From Closterium sp. NIES-65 (Eukaryota; Streptophyta; Zygnematophyceae; Desmidiales; Closteriaceae), in contig CANXME010002579.1 in the NCBI GenBank assembly GCA_948144175.1, positions 1,486,001-1,550,000 on the forward strand: a DNA stretch of 64,000 bases. Reading direction: 5' to 3'. Position numbers and translations under genes: made by a program. Below are positions 43,686 through 53,701 of the stretch, in pieces. Numbering within the stretch: position 1 is the stretch's first letter; each line of letters starts with the position of its first letter. The notes under the pieces were generated by a model, which saw nothing but the letters and a program-made list of their open reading frames with translations, made no database searches and was not told the DNA's origin.

Positions 43686-45412
43686 ACAGCTGCATCCTGC
43701 TTCCCCTTTGCCTGCTCCTTCTCCCTACGGTGGTCCTACTGGTGGTCTTACTAAGCGTCGTGAGCCTGCGTCTCGTCCTACGTTGCCTGTTTGTGCTGCT
43801 CGCGCTAGTGGTCGCGGTTCGCGTCAGCGTCCTCCTCCTGTCCCTGGCACGCACCGGATGTCTCTCGGTGCGTCCACTGCTCCTCTACGTGCCCCTTTGC
43901 CTTCTCCTCCTGAGTCCTCTCTTCATGCTCTTAGCGACCCTGAGTCAGACTCTCTTCGTGCTGCCAGTCCTACTGTCACGCGTCTCCTTGCTACTGTCGT
44001 CACTGACCCTTCTTTCGAGTCCACTACTTCGTCTGCCCTGGTTGCTGAGCTAGTCGACTTTGCTGCTCGCTGTTGCCTAGACTACGCTGCTAGTCTTGTC
44101 GCTGAGTCTGAGTCTGTCTGTCCTCCGTCCGTCGGGGGTGAGTGTGCTCTTGGCACGGACGTCCTTGAGGACAGGCAGGAGGAGTTCCAGTGTCTGGCAG
44201 CTTCTTCACCTCATCTCGTGTCCGTACTGCTTACCCCTGAGGGGGACCCGGATGCACTTGATATCCCGACTCCGCGCTCTTTCGCGGAGGCGATAGAGGG
44301 TCCCTACTCCTCTCAGTGGCAGGCAGCTATGGATGCAGATGGCTGCTTGGAAGTCAACAGGCACCTACGTTGACGCTGTCCCCCCCCTTGGGGCGAACAT
44401 CGTCAGTGGCATGTGGATCTTCAGGGTGAAGCGGCCGCCGGGTTCTCGGCCTGTCTTCAAGGCACGTTACGTGGCTCGTGGCTTCAGTCAGCGGCAGGGA
44501 GTTGACTACTTTCAGACCTTCTCCCCCACCCCAAAGATGACCACTCTTCGGGTACTGCGGCACGTTGCTGCTCACCGTGACTACGAGCTGCACTCTCTCG
44601 ACTTCAGCACACCTTTCTTGCGGGGCAGTCTGCACGAAGAGATCTAGCTACGCCGTCCACCTGGCATCACTGGGTGTTTCCTTCCTGGTACCCTGTGGAG
44701 TCTCCGGCGTCCAGTCTACAATCTCCGCCAGGCGCCACGTGAGTGGCACGACACACTAAGGACTACGCTTGCGGCTCTTGGGTTTACACCTTCTACTGCC
44801 GACTCGTCGCTGTTTCTGCGCACCGACACCTCTCTGCCGCCGTTCTACATCCTCGTGTACGTCGACGACTTAGTCTTTGCCACAGCTGACACTGCTGGAC
44901 TCGCCTACGTGAAGTCCGAGCTGCAAAAGAGACACACATGCACAGACCTGGGTGAACTGCGCAGCTACCTTGGCTTGCAGATCACCCGGGACAGAGTACG
45001 CCGCACCATTACCCTGACTCAGTCACACATGGTGCAGCAGGTCCTTCAGCGCTTCAGCTTCACGTACTCCTCACCTCAGGCCACTCCTCTGTCTACTCGT
45101 CACTCGCTCTCAGCTCTGCCTTCGGATGAGTCCGTAGAGTCGAGTGGCCCGTACCCAAAGCTTGTTGGCTGCCTCATGTACCTGATGACCTGCACACGAC
45201 CTGACCTTGCATACCCTCTTAGCATTCTCGCACGCTATGTTGCTCGTGGGAGACATCGACCCGAGCACATGGCTGCAGCGAAGAGGGTGTTGCGCTACTT
45301 GTGCAGTACGTCGGGCATGGGGCTAGTGCTTGGAGGGCGGAGTCCAGTGGTCCTCACTGGGCACGCGGACGCTTCTTGGGCTGACGACCAGGCTACGCAG
45401 CGGTCGTCATAG
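43686..45412 (+). pseudogene. Copia-2 linker end and reverse transcriptase
   Basis: Resumes with PAPSPYGGPTGG, SPTVTRLLATVVTDPSFEST and TPRSFAEAIEGPYSSQWQAA. RT: VDAVPPLGANIVSGMWIFRV, FSPTPKMTTLRVLR, DFSTPFLRGSLHEEI then a TAG at 44645, and YVDDLVFATADTAG (~44855) after a frame change. RNase H starts GHADASWADDQATQRSS, followed by a TAG at 45410 where Copia-1 has Gln. Confidence 0.88.
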
Positions 45413-45841
45413 GGTTACACCTTCAGTCTTGGTTCCGGCTCTGTTTTGTGGCGGGCTACTCGCCCGTCTTCTGTTCTCGGCTCCAGTTGTGAGGCTGAGA
45501 TCTACGCCGGGGCCATGGCTGCACAGGAGCTTTGCTGGCTCAACTACCTGCTGACTGACCTTGGAGAGCCGCCTCGTTCTCCTCCAGTCCTGTACGTAGA
45601 CAACAAGGCCATGCTGGCCTTGTGTCGAGAGCAGCGACTGGAGCACAGAATAAAGCACATTGCTCTCCGCTACTTCCTTGCTCGTGAGCTACAGCAGCGT
45701 GGACAGTTGCGGCTTGCGTACGTGGCCTCTGAGGCCAACACTGCTGATGTCTTCACCAAGGCACTTGCGCCTTGTGATCATCAGCGCTTCTGCACTCAGT
45801 TGGGTCTTGTGCCCGTCTTGCCTCACTTGCTCTCCTCTTGA
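45413..45841 (+). pseudogene. Copia-2 RNase H C-terminus
   Basis: Continues the same frame after the TAG: GYTFSLGSGS-like start, SCEAEIYAGAMAAQELCWLN, YVDNKAMLALCREQRLEHR, NTADVFTKALAPCDHQRF, ending TGA at ~45839. The spacer 45842-46054 holds a (TA)n run and the G-rich CTATGGGGGTG just before the 3' LTR. Confidence 0.88.
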
Positions 45842-46054
45842 CCTTGCTTGTACTCTCACATATATATATATATATACCTGCTCTTGCTTTACTAGCTTTA
45901 TATATATGTGTGTATTCTTGCATGTGAACTGGCCTTGTGGTCTGGACCTTGTGCTCGGACTGTGTGGTGACTTTGTGATCCACCCTGAGCTTGCTTTGCT
46001 TTGCTTGACTGGTCTTGTGACCCCTTGTTCTCCCCCACTTTGCCTATGGGGGTG

Positions 46055-46185
46055 TGTCAGAACATTATAGCTTATGCTGTTGTGTAGGCTATAGTGGGGT
46101 ATCCCATAGGGGGTACAACCCAATTAGGGTTAGTACTTGTACTCACTCATTTCATAGTTCATTCATTCTCGTTCTAGTTTTCTCA
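46055..46185 (+). repeat. Copia-2 3' LTR
   Basis: 131-bp pair of 38157-38287 with about two differences, followed by AAGGT and by E5 coding sequence. Confidence 0.92.
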
Positions 46186-47676
46186 AAGGTGGCGCTCCAT
46201 ACTCTAGGACCTAAGATTAGGGATTTTTTCCTGCCGGTTCAGTTTGGTGTTGCGGTCCCTGGAGGAGCGGAGTGCGTCCGCGCCCTTCTCCGAGAAGACA
46301 AGTCCCGCATCGCCCTCCAGCTCGATGTCGAAAACGCCTTCAATAGCGTTGAGCGTCAAGCCTTCCTAGGCGCACTGCAGTGGTCGAGCCTAAGCCAGCT
46401 GCTCCCCCTAGTCCGCAATCTCTACAACGTACCCTCACCCCTGCTCGTCGACGCTCGCCTGGGCGTCAACTCCATCCTGAGCTCGAGTGGCGTCAGATAT
46501 GGGGATCCTTTGGGTCCTCTCCTATTCGCGGCGGCGATCCAGCCTACTCTCCTGAGTGTTTCGGCATCATCGCCAGAGGTTGCTGTAGTGGCCTATGCGG
46601 ACGACATTACTATGGTCGGCCCTCGGAAAGATGCGTGCCTAGCTTTCACCAAAATTTCAAGAGACCTAGCCGCGTTCGGGCTGCGATGCAACATCTCAAA
46701 GTCCTCGGCGTGGGGCACCATGAATGGTGGGGAACACGGAGAGCTTCCACTGGATTTAGCCGCGAACGTGGGCGGCATCAGGGTTCTCGGCAGCCCTATC
46801 AGCAGCGACGACTTCTGCACCACCCAACTCCGAGCGGCGCTGGAGGAGGCCGCCTCGCCACTCTTCCTAGTCTCTCAGCTGAACCCGGAACACGCCGCGC
46901 TGATCGTCTCACGTAGCATCTCTCGCAGCATCTCTTACATGCTGTGAACTACGCCGGCTTCGACACTGAGCCCGGAAGAGTGGAGGGAATGGAGTGAGGC
47001 GCTGGTGGGTTCAGCGCTCACGACTGCGAAGCTCCGCATCCCCACGTCGGAGCTGGAGCAGAGCTTACTGTGGCGGCAGGCTACCCTCCCGATTCGCCTG
47101 GGGGGCATGGGGATCATTGACCCCATCTCGGAGGCACCGGCAGCCTACATTGCCTCGGTAACAGCGGCGCACACACTCCTGCGGCACCTTAACCTGCCCC
47201 CGGACTGCCTGCTAGACAGAGCCACGAACCTCCTCTCCCATGACTGGACCCCGCTGCCCCCAGACAGCAATGTCCTGTCACGCCTAGAGGAGAGACTACC
47301 TACATAGGCACAGGTGGCGCTGAGCGCCTACAGAACAGGGACGAACGGCACGGGGAGTCTCCAGCTGTGCCTCTCCAAACTCATCAACCAGCAGCGCGCG
47401 GTGGAGCTCTTGGGGGACACAGTGGTCGATTGGCCTGGCAACAATAGGGGCCACGCGCTGCGGCTGATAAGTCTGAAAGGGCCAGGTGCGACTGATTGGC
47501 TACACGCGGTTCCGACGAGAGGTGACCTCTCCATTTCCTCTGGTCAGTTCTCGTTAGCCCTTGGCCTTCGCCTCGGCATGGAGCTCCCAGTGACTGAAGC
47601 ATGCCCTTGCAAACGTGACAACTCGGCGATTGGGGACAAAAGCCTCCCGAACCATCTACTTTGTTGCCAAGATGGG
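46186..47676 (+). pseudogene. E5 RT-RLE polyprotein, 3' half
   Basis: Continues FFLPVQFGVAVPGGAECV, LDVENAFNSVERQAF, RYGDPLGPLLFAAAIQP (Gln of RQGDP changed to Tyr), the catalytic YADD (~46600), LRCNISKSSAWG. Stops: TGA at 46945 (Arg in relatives, CGA to TGA) and TAG at 47305. It then shows GATDWLHAVPTRGDLS and the knuckle CPCKRDNSAIGDKSLPNHLL. Broken after CCQDG, so the endonuclease core is missing. Confidence 0.85.
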
Positions 47677-47960
47677 GTGCCCTGGTATCCCATCCTGCTA
47701 ACTTGCCCGGCTAGGCCAGGACCCGCCATGAGCCTGTCACCTAAGCCCCTTTGCCTGGGGTCCCGTTTGCCCCGGTCCCTCACACACCGAGGGCCGGCCC
47801 CCAGTCCAGGTCGTCTTCCAGGACGTGCCAGAGGTCCCCAAGGCGCGGCTCCCATGGGTCTGCTAGCGCCTGTGGGAAGGCCCTTTCTGTTGCCCTGTTG
47901 GATTTGGCCAGCAGGGTGTTGGCCTGGCTTCTCTGCAGCATTACCGAGAATCGCTGCCGG
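47677..47960 (-). pseudogene. Inverted GA-LINE C-terminal and 3' UTR fragment
   Basis: The minus strand at 47957-47780 encodes RFSVMLQRSQANTLLAKSNR, ADPWEPRLGDLWHVLEDDL and a stop, the last ~60 residues of a subfamily B protein, with about 100 bp of 3' UTR beyond. It abuts E5 in opposite orientation and may be E5's own 3' end inverted, with loss of ~130 codons between. Confidence 0.75.
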
Positions 47961-48011
47961 GACGTACAAGCAATGGCAACCTCATCCGCCTAGGAAACAC
48001 ACGGCACAACG

Positions 48012-50931
48012 ATGGAGCAGGAGGGGGAGGACGCTAGAACTGATCAGCGTCGAGAACAGTAAGGAGCCCAGTCAGAGATTGGTGCAGCTCCCGCACCGCC
48101 GCCGTGCTTGCGCCGATCACATCGGCTCCAGAGCCTACGCGCAAAATCCGCCGCAACCCACGGACAGTTGTACCAAGCTGCCCAACACCCGCAATTACGC
48201 CCATTGCGGGCGCAGCCAACACGGGCGCCAGTAACTCCGCGAGGCGATCAGCAGCATCAAGCAACTCATCCCTCTGGCGACCATCTAGAGAGCCGCCACG
48301 AGAGAGAGCGGCATGACCATGCGCCTGGATCATGTGCACGGCCCGCAAGCCCTCTGCGAGGCGTCACAGCTGGCCAAGAGACGCCTCAGGGACTTCAGCC
48401 ATGGGAGGAGGTTCCCCCAACGCCGGGAACGCCGGCGCGTCACCGGCTGCAGACTGAGGGGGTGGCGCGGCAGGAGGAACCCATGGCGGGATCACGTGAC
48501 GCCCAGGAACCGCAGCAGGAGCAGGGGGGGCGAGTGGAGGAGGAGCAATAGCCACAGGAGGAGGAGACACTGTCACAGGAACAGAGACGGGAGAGGGAGC
48601 TGGAGGAGCCGTCGCAAGGCGCTGCGCGGCCCTCTCCTCGCGAATCGCCGCTGAGACGACGCGCTGAACGTCCGCAAGGGACACAGGAGGAACATACGCC
48701 GGGCCACCGCCATAACCGCGACCCCCCCACCAACCGCCGCGACCGCCGCGATGCCAGTTTGACTGTGGGCGGCTACGACGGGGAGAGTCGCGGCACCGGC
48801 GCGACGATTCCCGCTCCTGACGGGGAGCAGGAGAGTGGGGATGCGAGGAGCGACGACCAGGTGACGGCTGGCCCCGCGGCTGCCCCACAGGTGCAACAAC
48901 AGGCGCCGCTTGAGCTGGCACTGCCTGCTCCACAATCGGGGCCTGGCCGCCAGTGGTGGCGGACACCGCCATCGGCGATGAAGCAACGGCCGCAGCAGGC
49001 GCGACAGGGTCAACAACGGCGGGTGCAGATACAGGGATACGAGGAACGGGTGGGGCAACAGCAAGGTCAGCCACAGCAGGCGGTGCCACAGCGCTCGCGG
49101 GGACGGCGGACGGAACAGCAGGAGCAGCAGGTACAGGAGCCTCAACAGGAGGCGGAGGGTCCGATTCGGCAACAGAGGGCGACGGAACAAGCAGTGGTGA
49201 CGGAAGAGCCGAGCTCGCCACGGGGAGCGGGTCCACAGGCAGAGAGGCAACAGCGGCAGAGGGCGCCGGCTTTGGGGCAGGCGGGACTGGCGGCTTCAGG
49301 GCTGCACTCCCCGAGGCAGACACCGGCGGGGACCTTCCGCTCGCCGCTGACACAGCGGCAGCGGGCTTTGGTGATGGCCACGAGTCGCCAGCAATCACCA
49401 TCGCGTGGCGGGAGAATACAAGGGACGGGGCGGAGTGAAGGACGTGGAGCTAAGGGTGGTCCTGAGAACGCGTTCCAGGCGGCGGCAAGAAGGGCTTTAA
49501 CACGGCTCGATGAGAATACTGATCCGGAAGAAAGGAATGACCCCTCTTATAGGGAGGAGGCGCATGGGTCGAGCAGCAGCAGCAGCGAGGAGGAAGACGA
49601 AGAAGAAAGGGAGAGCTTGTCAAGACGAAGGGAAGGAGGACAGAGAAACACAGCAGTAGAACCAGAACGCAGGGAAGGGCATCAGGATGCAGATTGGACG
49701 GCCACAATTCCAACCCCGCCCTCTGCTCATGCCGCAAGCCGCGGTCGTAGAAATCGGACCGCAAGAGGGCAGGCAAGTGAGCCACGTCAGCCCCAAATTT
49801 CCCGCTACTTTTCGCCAGAGGAATTAGCGGGGCAGACAGACAAATTCGCAGAAGTGGCAGAGTGGGACATTTTACCGCTGAGCGACAGTCGCCAGCCGAC
49901 GGTGTTACGTCGACTACCGCCAAAAGTGCGAGATATTTTCACTCGCAATACTAACACCCCTTCTCCACCTCTCGCGAAACCCTGACTCCATCGCGGGTTG
50001 GAAGTTACTTCTGTTTCTCCCTCGCTTAACATTGCATCAAGCCTCGCCGAGACGACCTGATAGGCCCAAAATCAAGGCCCGCCTCCAAGCTTTTCAACGC
50101 GGCGAGTGGCAGCAGTTGTATTCAGACGCGGTAGAAGCAGTCAATGCTCCTCCCCCACCACGTCACCAGCCTGACGACGTGGGAATCATCAACAGAGCCG
50201 AGGGCCTGGTGAAAAAAGGGAGTTTGCGCCGAGCCGTGTTGGCGCTCGAGTCAACGCCAGTGTGTACACCCAGCCCACAAATACTGGACGAGCTCGGACA
50301 CAAGCACCCGCCGGCTGACCCCGAACCGCTGACCTGGCCAACCAGCGCAGACCCAGCCAAGCTTGAGACTGCATACGCTGACTTCACAAAGCTGCTGAGT
50401 CGATGCGAGAATGGCGTGGGGGGCGGTCCGAGTGGGATGACATTTGAGCACTTACGCGATGCGTCAGTGACAAACGCATCGGTCTCCACCCATCTGCACG
50501 CCCTCGTTAATATGATTTTGAAAGGAAACCTGCCACAGCCAGTCGCCGAACTGCTCACTTCCTCGCTCTTGATTGCACTAGCCAAACCATAAGGGGAGGC
50601 TCGGCCAATCGCAATTGGCGAATGCCTGACCCGCCTAGCGGCGAAAGCCGCGCTGACGACCCTGGGCGAAGCGGCGCGCGGCTACTTCCTTCCGCTGCAG
50701 TACGGAGTGGCAGTGCTAGGGGGGGCAGAGACAATCATACACAGTGCACGTACACACATCGACAAAAACCCTAACAGCCTCGTCCTGCAAACCGATATCT
50801 CCAACGCCTTCAACAGCATCTCTTGCCAAGCAATGGTGACAGTGGTTCAAGACCCCGCCTTTGTAACGCATGACCTAGTCTGCCTAATCTACGGCTAACT
50901 TCCAAAGTCAAACATCGAGAGACTTCCTCGA
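48012..50931 (+). pseudogene. E7 RT-RLE polyprotein, N-terminal part
   Basis: One plus frame from ATG 48012 (MEQEGED) has a TAA at ~48060 and TAG at ~48549 in the low-complexity part. A good internal start is MATSRQQSPSRGG at ~49376, just before the sense-conserved block GGPENAFQAAARRALTRLDE. RT motifs: WDILPLSDSRQPTVLRRLPP, GVGGGPSGMTFEHLRDAS, TAA at 50590, RPIAIGECLTRLAAKAAL, TDISNAFNSIS. A frameshift lies near 50897. Confidence 0.82.
48034..49401 (-). pseudogene. Antisense SR/RGG protein of E7, nearly intact
   Basis: The best-preserved antisense frame: 455 codons from MVIAGDSWPSP (49401) to VLDADQF and TAG (48034), with one TGA (48364) exactly where E1 and E4 have the Trp of LGQLWR. Order: Pro/Ala/Val-rich N-terminus (~190 residues), SPGRRSSHPHSPAPRQERES, SRRCRDSPRRSRPQSNW, RGGRGGWWGGRGYGGG, PPVSLADVQRVVSAAIREER, Pro-rich linker, EVPEASLGQL, LRAVHMIQAHGHAAL, DAADRLAELLAPVLAAPAMG, VRELHQSLTGLLTVLDADQF. 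The basic middle suggests nucleic-acid binding; the end is probably a helical interaction domain. No known family is recognised. Confidence 0.62.
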
Positions 50932-51618
50932 TGAGAAATGACGTGAAGGAAATTGGGAAGGTTGAGTTGGAGAAGAACATTGCTTTGGTTTTCCCAACCC
51001 TCAACCTGGAGGCTTGGGACTTTCCAACCCAACAAATGTGAAGGTTGGGAAGTTTTCCAACCCAACCAAATGAATGTGCAAGGTTGGATTTCCAACCAAT
51101 GGGAAGTTGACAGTTGTTGTTACAATCCACACAAAGTTTAAAACAACCATACAATTGTGCTAAGTTGGGTTTTCCCCAACCAAACTAAAGTGCCACATAG
51201 GCTCCAAGCCTATTAGCTCCCCAACCATGGAAGCCATGGTTGGGAAGAGCCCTAAGGGGTATGATGGAAGGGGTTGGAGCTTTTCAAGCTCATTCCCACT
51301 TCCCAACTCCAACTTACCAACTTGGAAATGGGATCTCTCTAAGTTACTTTGGCTCTCCTAACAAGCTCTCCTACACAACTAGACTTGTGTTATTTTCAAG
51401 GATAAGCTCTACAAGAAGCTACTTATCTACCCAAGTTTCTTCAAGAGCTACAATTTCTCCTCTCAAGATCCTTTAAGCTTAGGCTAAGGCTTGATTATCC
51501 CTTGGTGGGATTAATTAGATAATTTCAAGCATTGTAACTTTGATTTTATATAAATTGTCAAGGAGGATTTACATTGAACCCGCGGTTGCCTGTTGTTATA
51601 AGGGCCGTGGTTGTTACA
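50932..51618 (+). repeat. Gypsy 5' LTR
   Basis: About 687 bp, TGAGAAATG...GTTGTTACA, followed by TTGGTATCTAGAGC. The right end is fixed by the primer site. The left end is set where E7 homology is lost and a TG occurs, so it may be a few bases off. CCAACC/GGTTGG motifs recur through its first 400 bp. Confidence 0.7.
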
Positions 51619-51619
51619 T

Positions 51620-51634
51620 TGGTATCTAGAGCTA
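51620..51634 (+). promoter_or_regulatory. Gypsy primer binding site
   Basis: TGGTATCTAGAGCTAGG resembles the initiator-Met site TGGTATCAGAGC with a small change in the middle. Confidence 0.7.
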
Positions 51635-52091
51635 GGGTTATCCTAAGCCTAGTGGGGATTTTGCCCCTAGAGATTTTTTTTTATAGATCTTAGAGTTGTG
51701 GTTTCTCTTATAAAGAGAATACTCAAGATCTGGAAGCTTGAAGAGTTCAAGATCTACAATATCTACAACTGCAATTTCAAGCTAAGAAGAGAGATTTTTA
51801 TCTCTCTTGCCCACCTTTTGGTGGAAGACTCTCTACTGTTGAGTAGTGGAGTATAAACTTGGATCTGGAGGATTTGTTGAGGGTTATACAAGTTCTCTTC
51901 ATTGAGATTTGGATAGACCCTGCCCTTTCACTTGGTGATTGGGAATGCTTGACAACAAATCTGTTACCTTTGGTGACATTGGATTATTCTGTAGAAGAAA
52001 TTTCTTATATAAGAATTTCTTGCTTTACCATTGAGTTGGTAAAAGGTTTTTAACAGAATCAACCCAGATCTTACAAGCTCCCTTAATCCTT

Positions 52092-53669
52092 ATGGCATCT
52101 GGCCAAGAGAAGGATATGGCAAGGGAGGAAGGGCCCACTGCACCTAATGAGGTGGTGAACAATGCTGCTGACATTGACCTCAATCAAGATGAGGCAATGG
52201 ATGACATTGAGCTGGATGATATTGAGGACTTGGACCTGGACCTTGGAGATGAGCATCACCATGGTGAAGCTGAGAACCATGATGAAGCAGAGAACCCCGG
52301 TGAAGCTGAGAACCATGGTGAAGCTGAGAACCATAGTGAAGCTAACAACCTTGGGGAAGAGGATAACACCGGTGGAAAGGAGGCCACTGGTGATGAAAAT
52401 GACTTCACTGAGGGTGAAGGCATGACTTATCCTATTTCCGAGGAGATTGTCCAACTCCAGGCTAAGGTGGCAACTCAGAATATCACCATCCTGCAGCAGC
52501 AGACGTCCATTGATGGACTCAAGAAGCACACTCGGAACCTCGAGGCTAGGCTGAGCATTACCATGAAGGAGGTTACTGAGTTCCGTCGCAGCCTGGGTAC
52601 TAAGAACCGTGAAATTGAGTGGCTTCAGAAGACTTGCAATAATCTGCAAGTATCATTCAACAAGCTCAATGAGCAGGTCACCAAACTTAGGAGGGAGGGT
52701 ATCTACGAACCTCCTCGTGGGCGTAGGCCCGCTCCTGCTGCTCAGTCGGCACCCGCTCCGCCCGCACCCCCAGCGGGAGGCACTGCGACGGCTATGCATC
52801 AGCCACCTCCAACTGAGACCTCGCCCTTTGGGTCTCTCTCGGCGCCTCTGCCTGAGTTTAACCATCGCAAGACGGAGGTGCAGCCTTGGCTCGACCTGGT
52901 GGATTCCACCATGATCCTTGCGAATGTGCGTCCTGAGGCTCGCGTTACTGCAGCCACTCGTGCATTGGACGAGGTGGCCCGCAGGGCAGTGTATGGTGCC
53001 AAGAAGCAGGCGCATGGACCATTTGGGTGGCCGGAGTTTTGCACCGCGCTAAAAGAGGCATTCATGGTCAAGAAGTCCGACCTGGAACTGCGCGGACGCC
53101 TTGAGCATATCAAGTGTGATGACCGTCCGGTGCAGGAATATGCGGTCGAGTTGGAGGCCGCAGCACGCTCGCTCCAAAAGCCCTTGTCTGAGGAGGAGAT
53201 GATGCACCTCTTTATGAAAGGCCTCCCTGTCAACCTGCAAGAGGCACACATGATCGGCGGCATGACCAATTGGACGACTTACAAGGAGCTGAAGGAGCAG
53301 GTGATCAAAACTGACACCGTCATTCGCACATATATCCATGGTCCTGCAAAGGCGGACCAGCAGCCCCGTGCTGAGGGCTCCGGTGGTCGTGGGAACCGGC
53401 CCCAGAACGCCAATGGCGGAGGCGGTTCGAACAAGCGACCTTTCCAGCAGCATGAGCACCAGCCTGGACCACAGGCCAAGAGGGCTAACGGGGGGGGAGG
53501 TTATGGCCCTAACAAGCCGGACTTCTCCAAGATGCGGTGTCACGGCTGTGGATTTATTGGACACATTCAAAAGCAGTGCCGTAACAAGAACCCAATCAAG
53601 TACTCTGGGAAGCCGAAGCCAGGCGGCGCGGGATCTTCTGGAAAGAAGGATTTTCAGAAGCCCAACTAG
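52092..53669 (+). CDS. Gypsy Gag
   Basis: 525 codons, uninterrupted, start MASGQEKDMAREEGP at 52092. An acidic N-terminus holds a degenerate GEAENH repeat, then a coiled-coil-like stretch (KVATQNITILQQQTSIDGLK, NREIEWLQKTCNNLQVSF). The retrotransposon Gag domain has VQPWLDLVDSTMILANVRPE, FCTALKEAFMVKKSDLELRG and RPVQEYAVELEAAARSLQKP. A CCHC knuckle CHGCGFIGHIQKQC lies near residue 480. A particle-forming, RNA-binding protein. Pol follows in another frame, so a frameshift or a mutation separates them. Confidence 0.9.
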   Translation: MASGQEKDMAREEGPTAPNEVVNNAADIDLNQDEAMDDIELDDIEDLDLDLGDEHHHGEAENHDEAENPGEAENHGEAENHSEANNLGEEDNTGGKEATGDENDFTEGEGMTYPISEEIVQLQAKVATQNITILQQQTSIDGLKKHTRNLEARLSITMKEVTEFRRSLGTKNREIEWLQKTCNNLQVSFNKLNEQVTKLRREGIYEPPRGRRPAPAAQSAPAPPAPPAGGTATAMHQPPPTETSPFGSLSAPLPEFNHRKTEVQPWLDLVDSTMILANVRPEARVTAATRALDEVARRAVYGAKKQAHGPFGWPEFCTALKEAFMVKKSDLELRGRLEHIKCDDRPVQEYAVELEAAARSLQKPLSEEEMMHLFMKGLPVNLQEAHMIGGMTNWTTYKELKEQVIKTDTVIRTYIHGPAKADQQPRAEGSGGRGNRPQNANGGGGSNKRPFQQHEHQPGPQAKRANGGGGYGPNKPDFSKMRCHGCGFIGHIQKQCRNKNPIKYSGKPKPGGAGSSGKKDFQKPN

Positions 53670-53701
53670 GGTGTGGGTACCTAGTTGGAGGAGTAGATCG
53701 A

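Larger units (their letters stand above)
38157..46185 (+). mobile_element. Copia-2: Ty1/copia element in E5
   Basis: 131-bp LTRs (38157-38287, 46055-46185), the same primer site as Copia-1, the same gene order and ~80% similar proteins. Flanks are AAGGC (38152-38156) and AAGGT (46186-46190). It carries a 21-bp minisatellite in its leader and a 1,179-bp foreign insertion between integrase and RT. LTRs differ at about two sites, suggesting a young insertion despite many internal frame breaks. Confidence 0.93.
35523..47676 (+). mobile_element. GA-LINE copy E5, subfamily B, split by Copia-2
   Basis: The 5' UTR and GA flank are missing; the copy starts 14 bp upstream of the antisense stop codon. 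Coding parts are 35587-38156 and 46186-47676, with Copia-2 between. Joining at AAGGC/AAGGT restores RVVAKxALHTLGPKIRDFFL. The copy breaks at 47676 just after the knuckle (HLLCCQDG), where an inverted 3' fragment begins. Confidence 0.82.
47961..50931 (+). mobile_element. GA-LINE copy E7, subfamily A, truncated at both ends
   Basis: Only the last ~50 bp of 5' UTR remain (TACAAGCAATGG...CGCCTAGGAAACAC, matching E1 and E4 upstream of their ATGs). Coding sequence runs to about 50930 in the RT palm, where a gypsy LTR begins. No 3' part of E7 is found beyond the gypsy element. Confidence 0.8.

Noticed and set aside
20280-46185. CRISPR arrays or other prokaryotic systems in the repeat blocks
   Set aside because: Repeats are contiguous without unique spacers, and the context is eukaryotic retrotransposons.
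544-50593. Reassignment of TAG as a sense codon (many in-frame TAGs)
   Set aside because: TAA and TGA also interrupt the frames, the replaced residues differ (Gln, Trp and others), and frameshifts are present too. Ordinary decay explains this.
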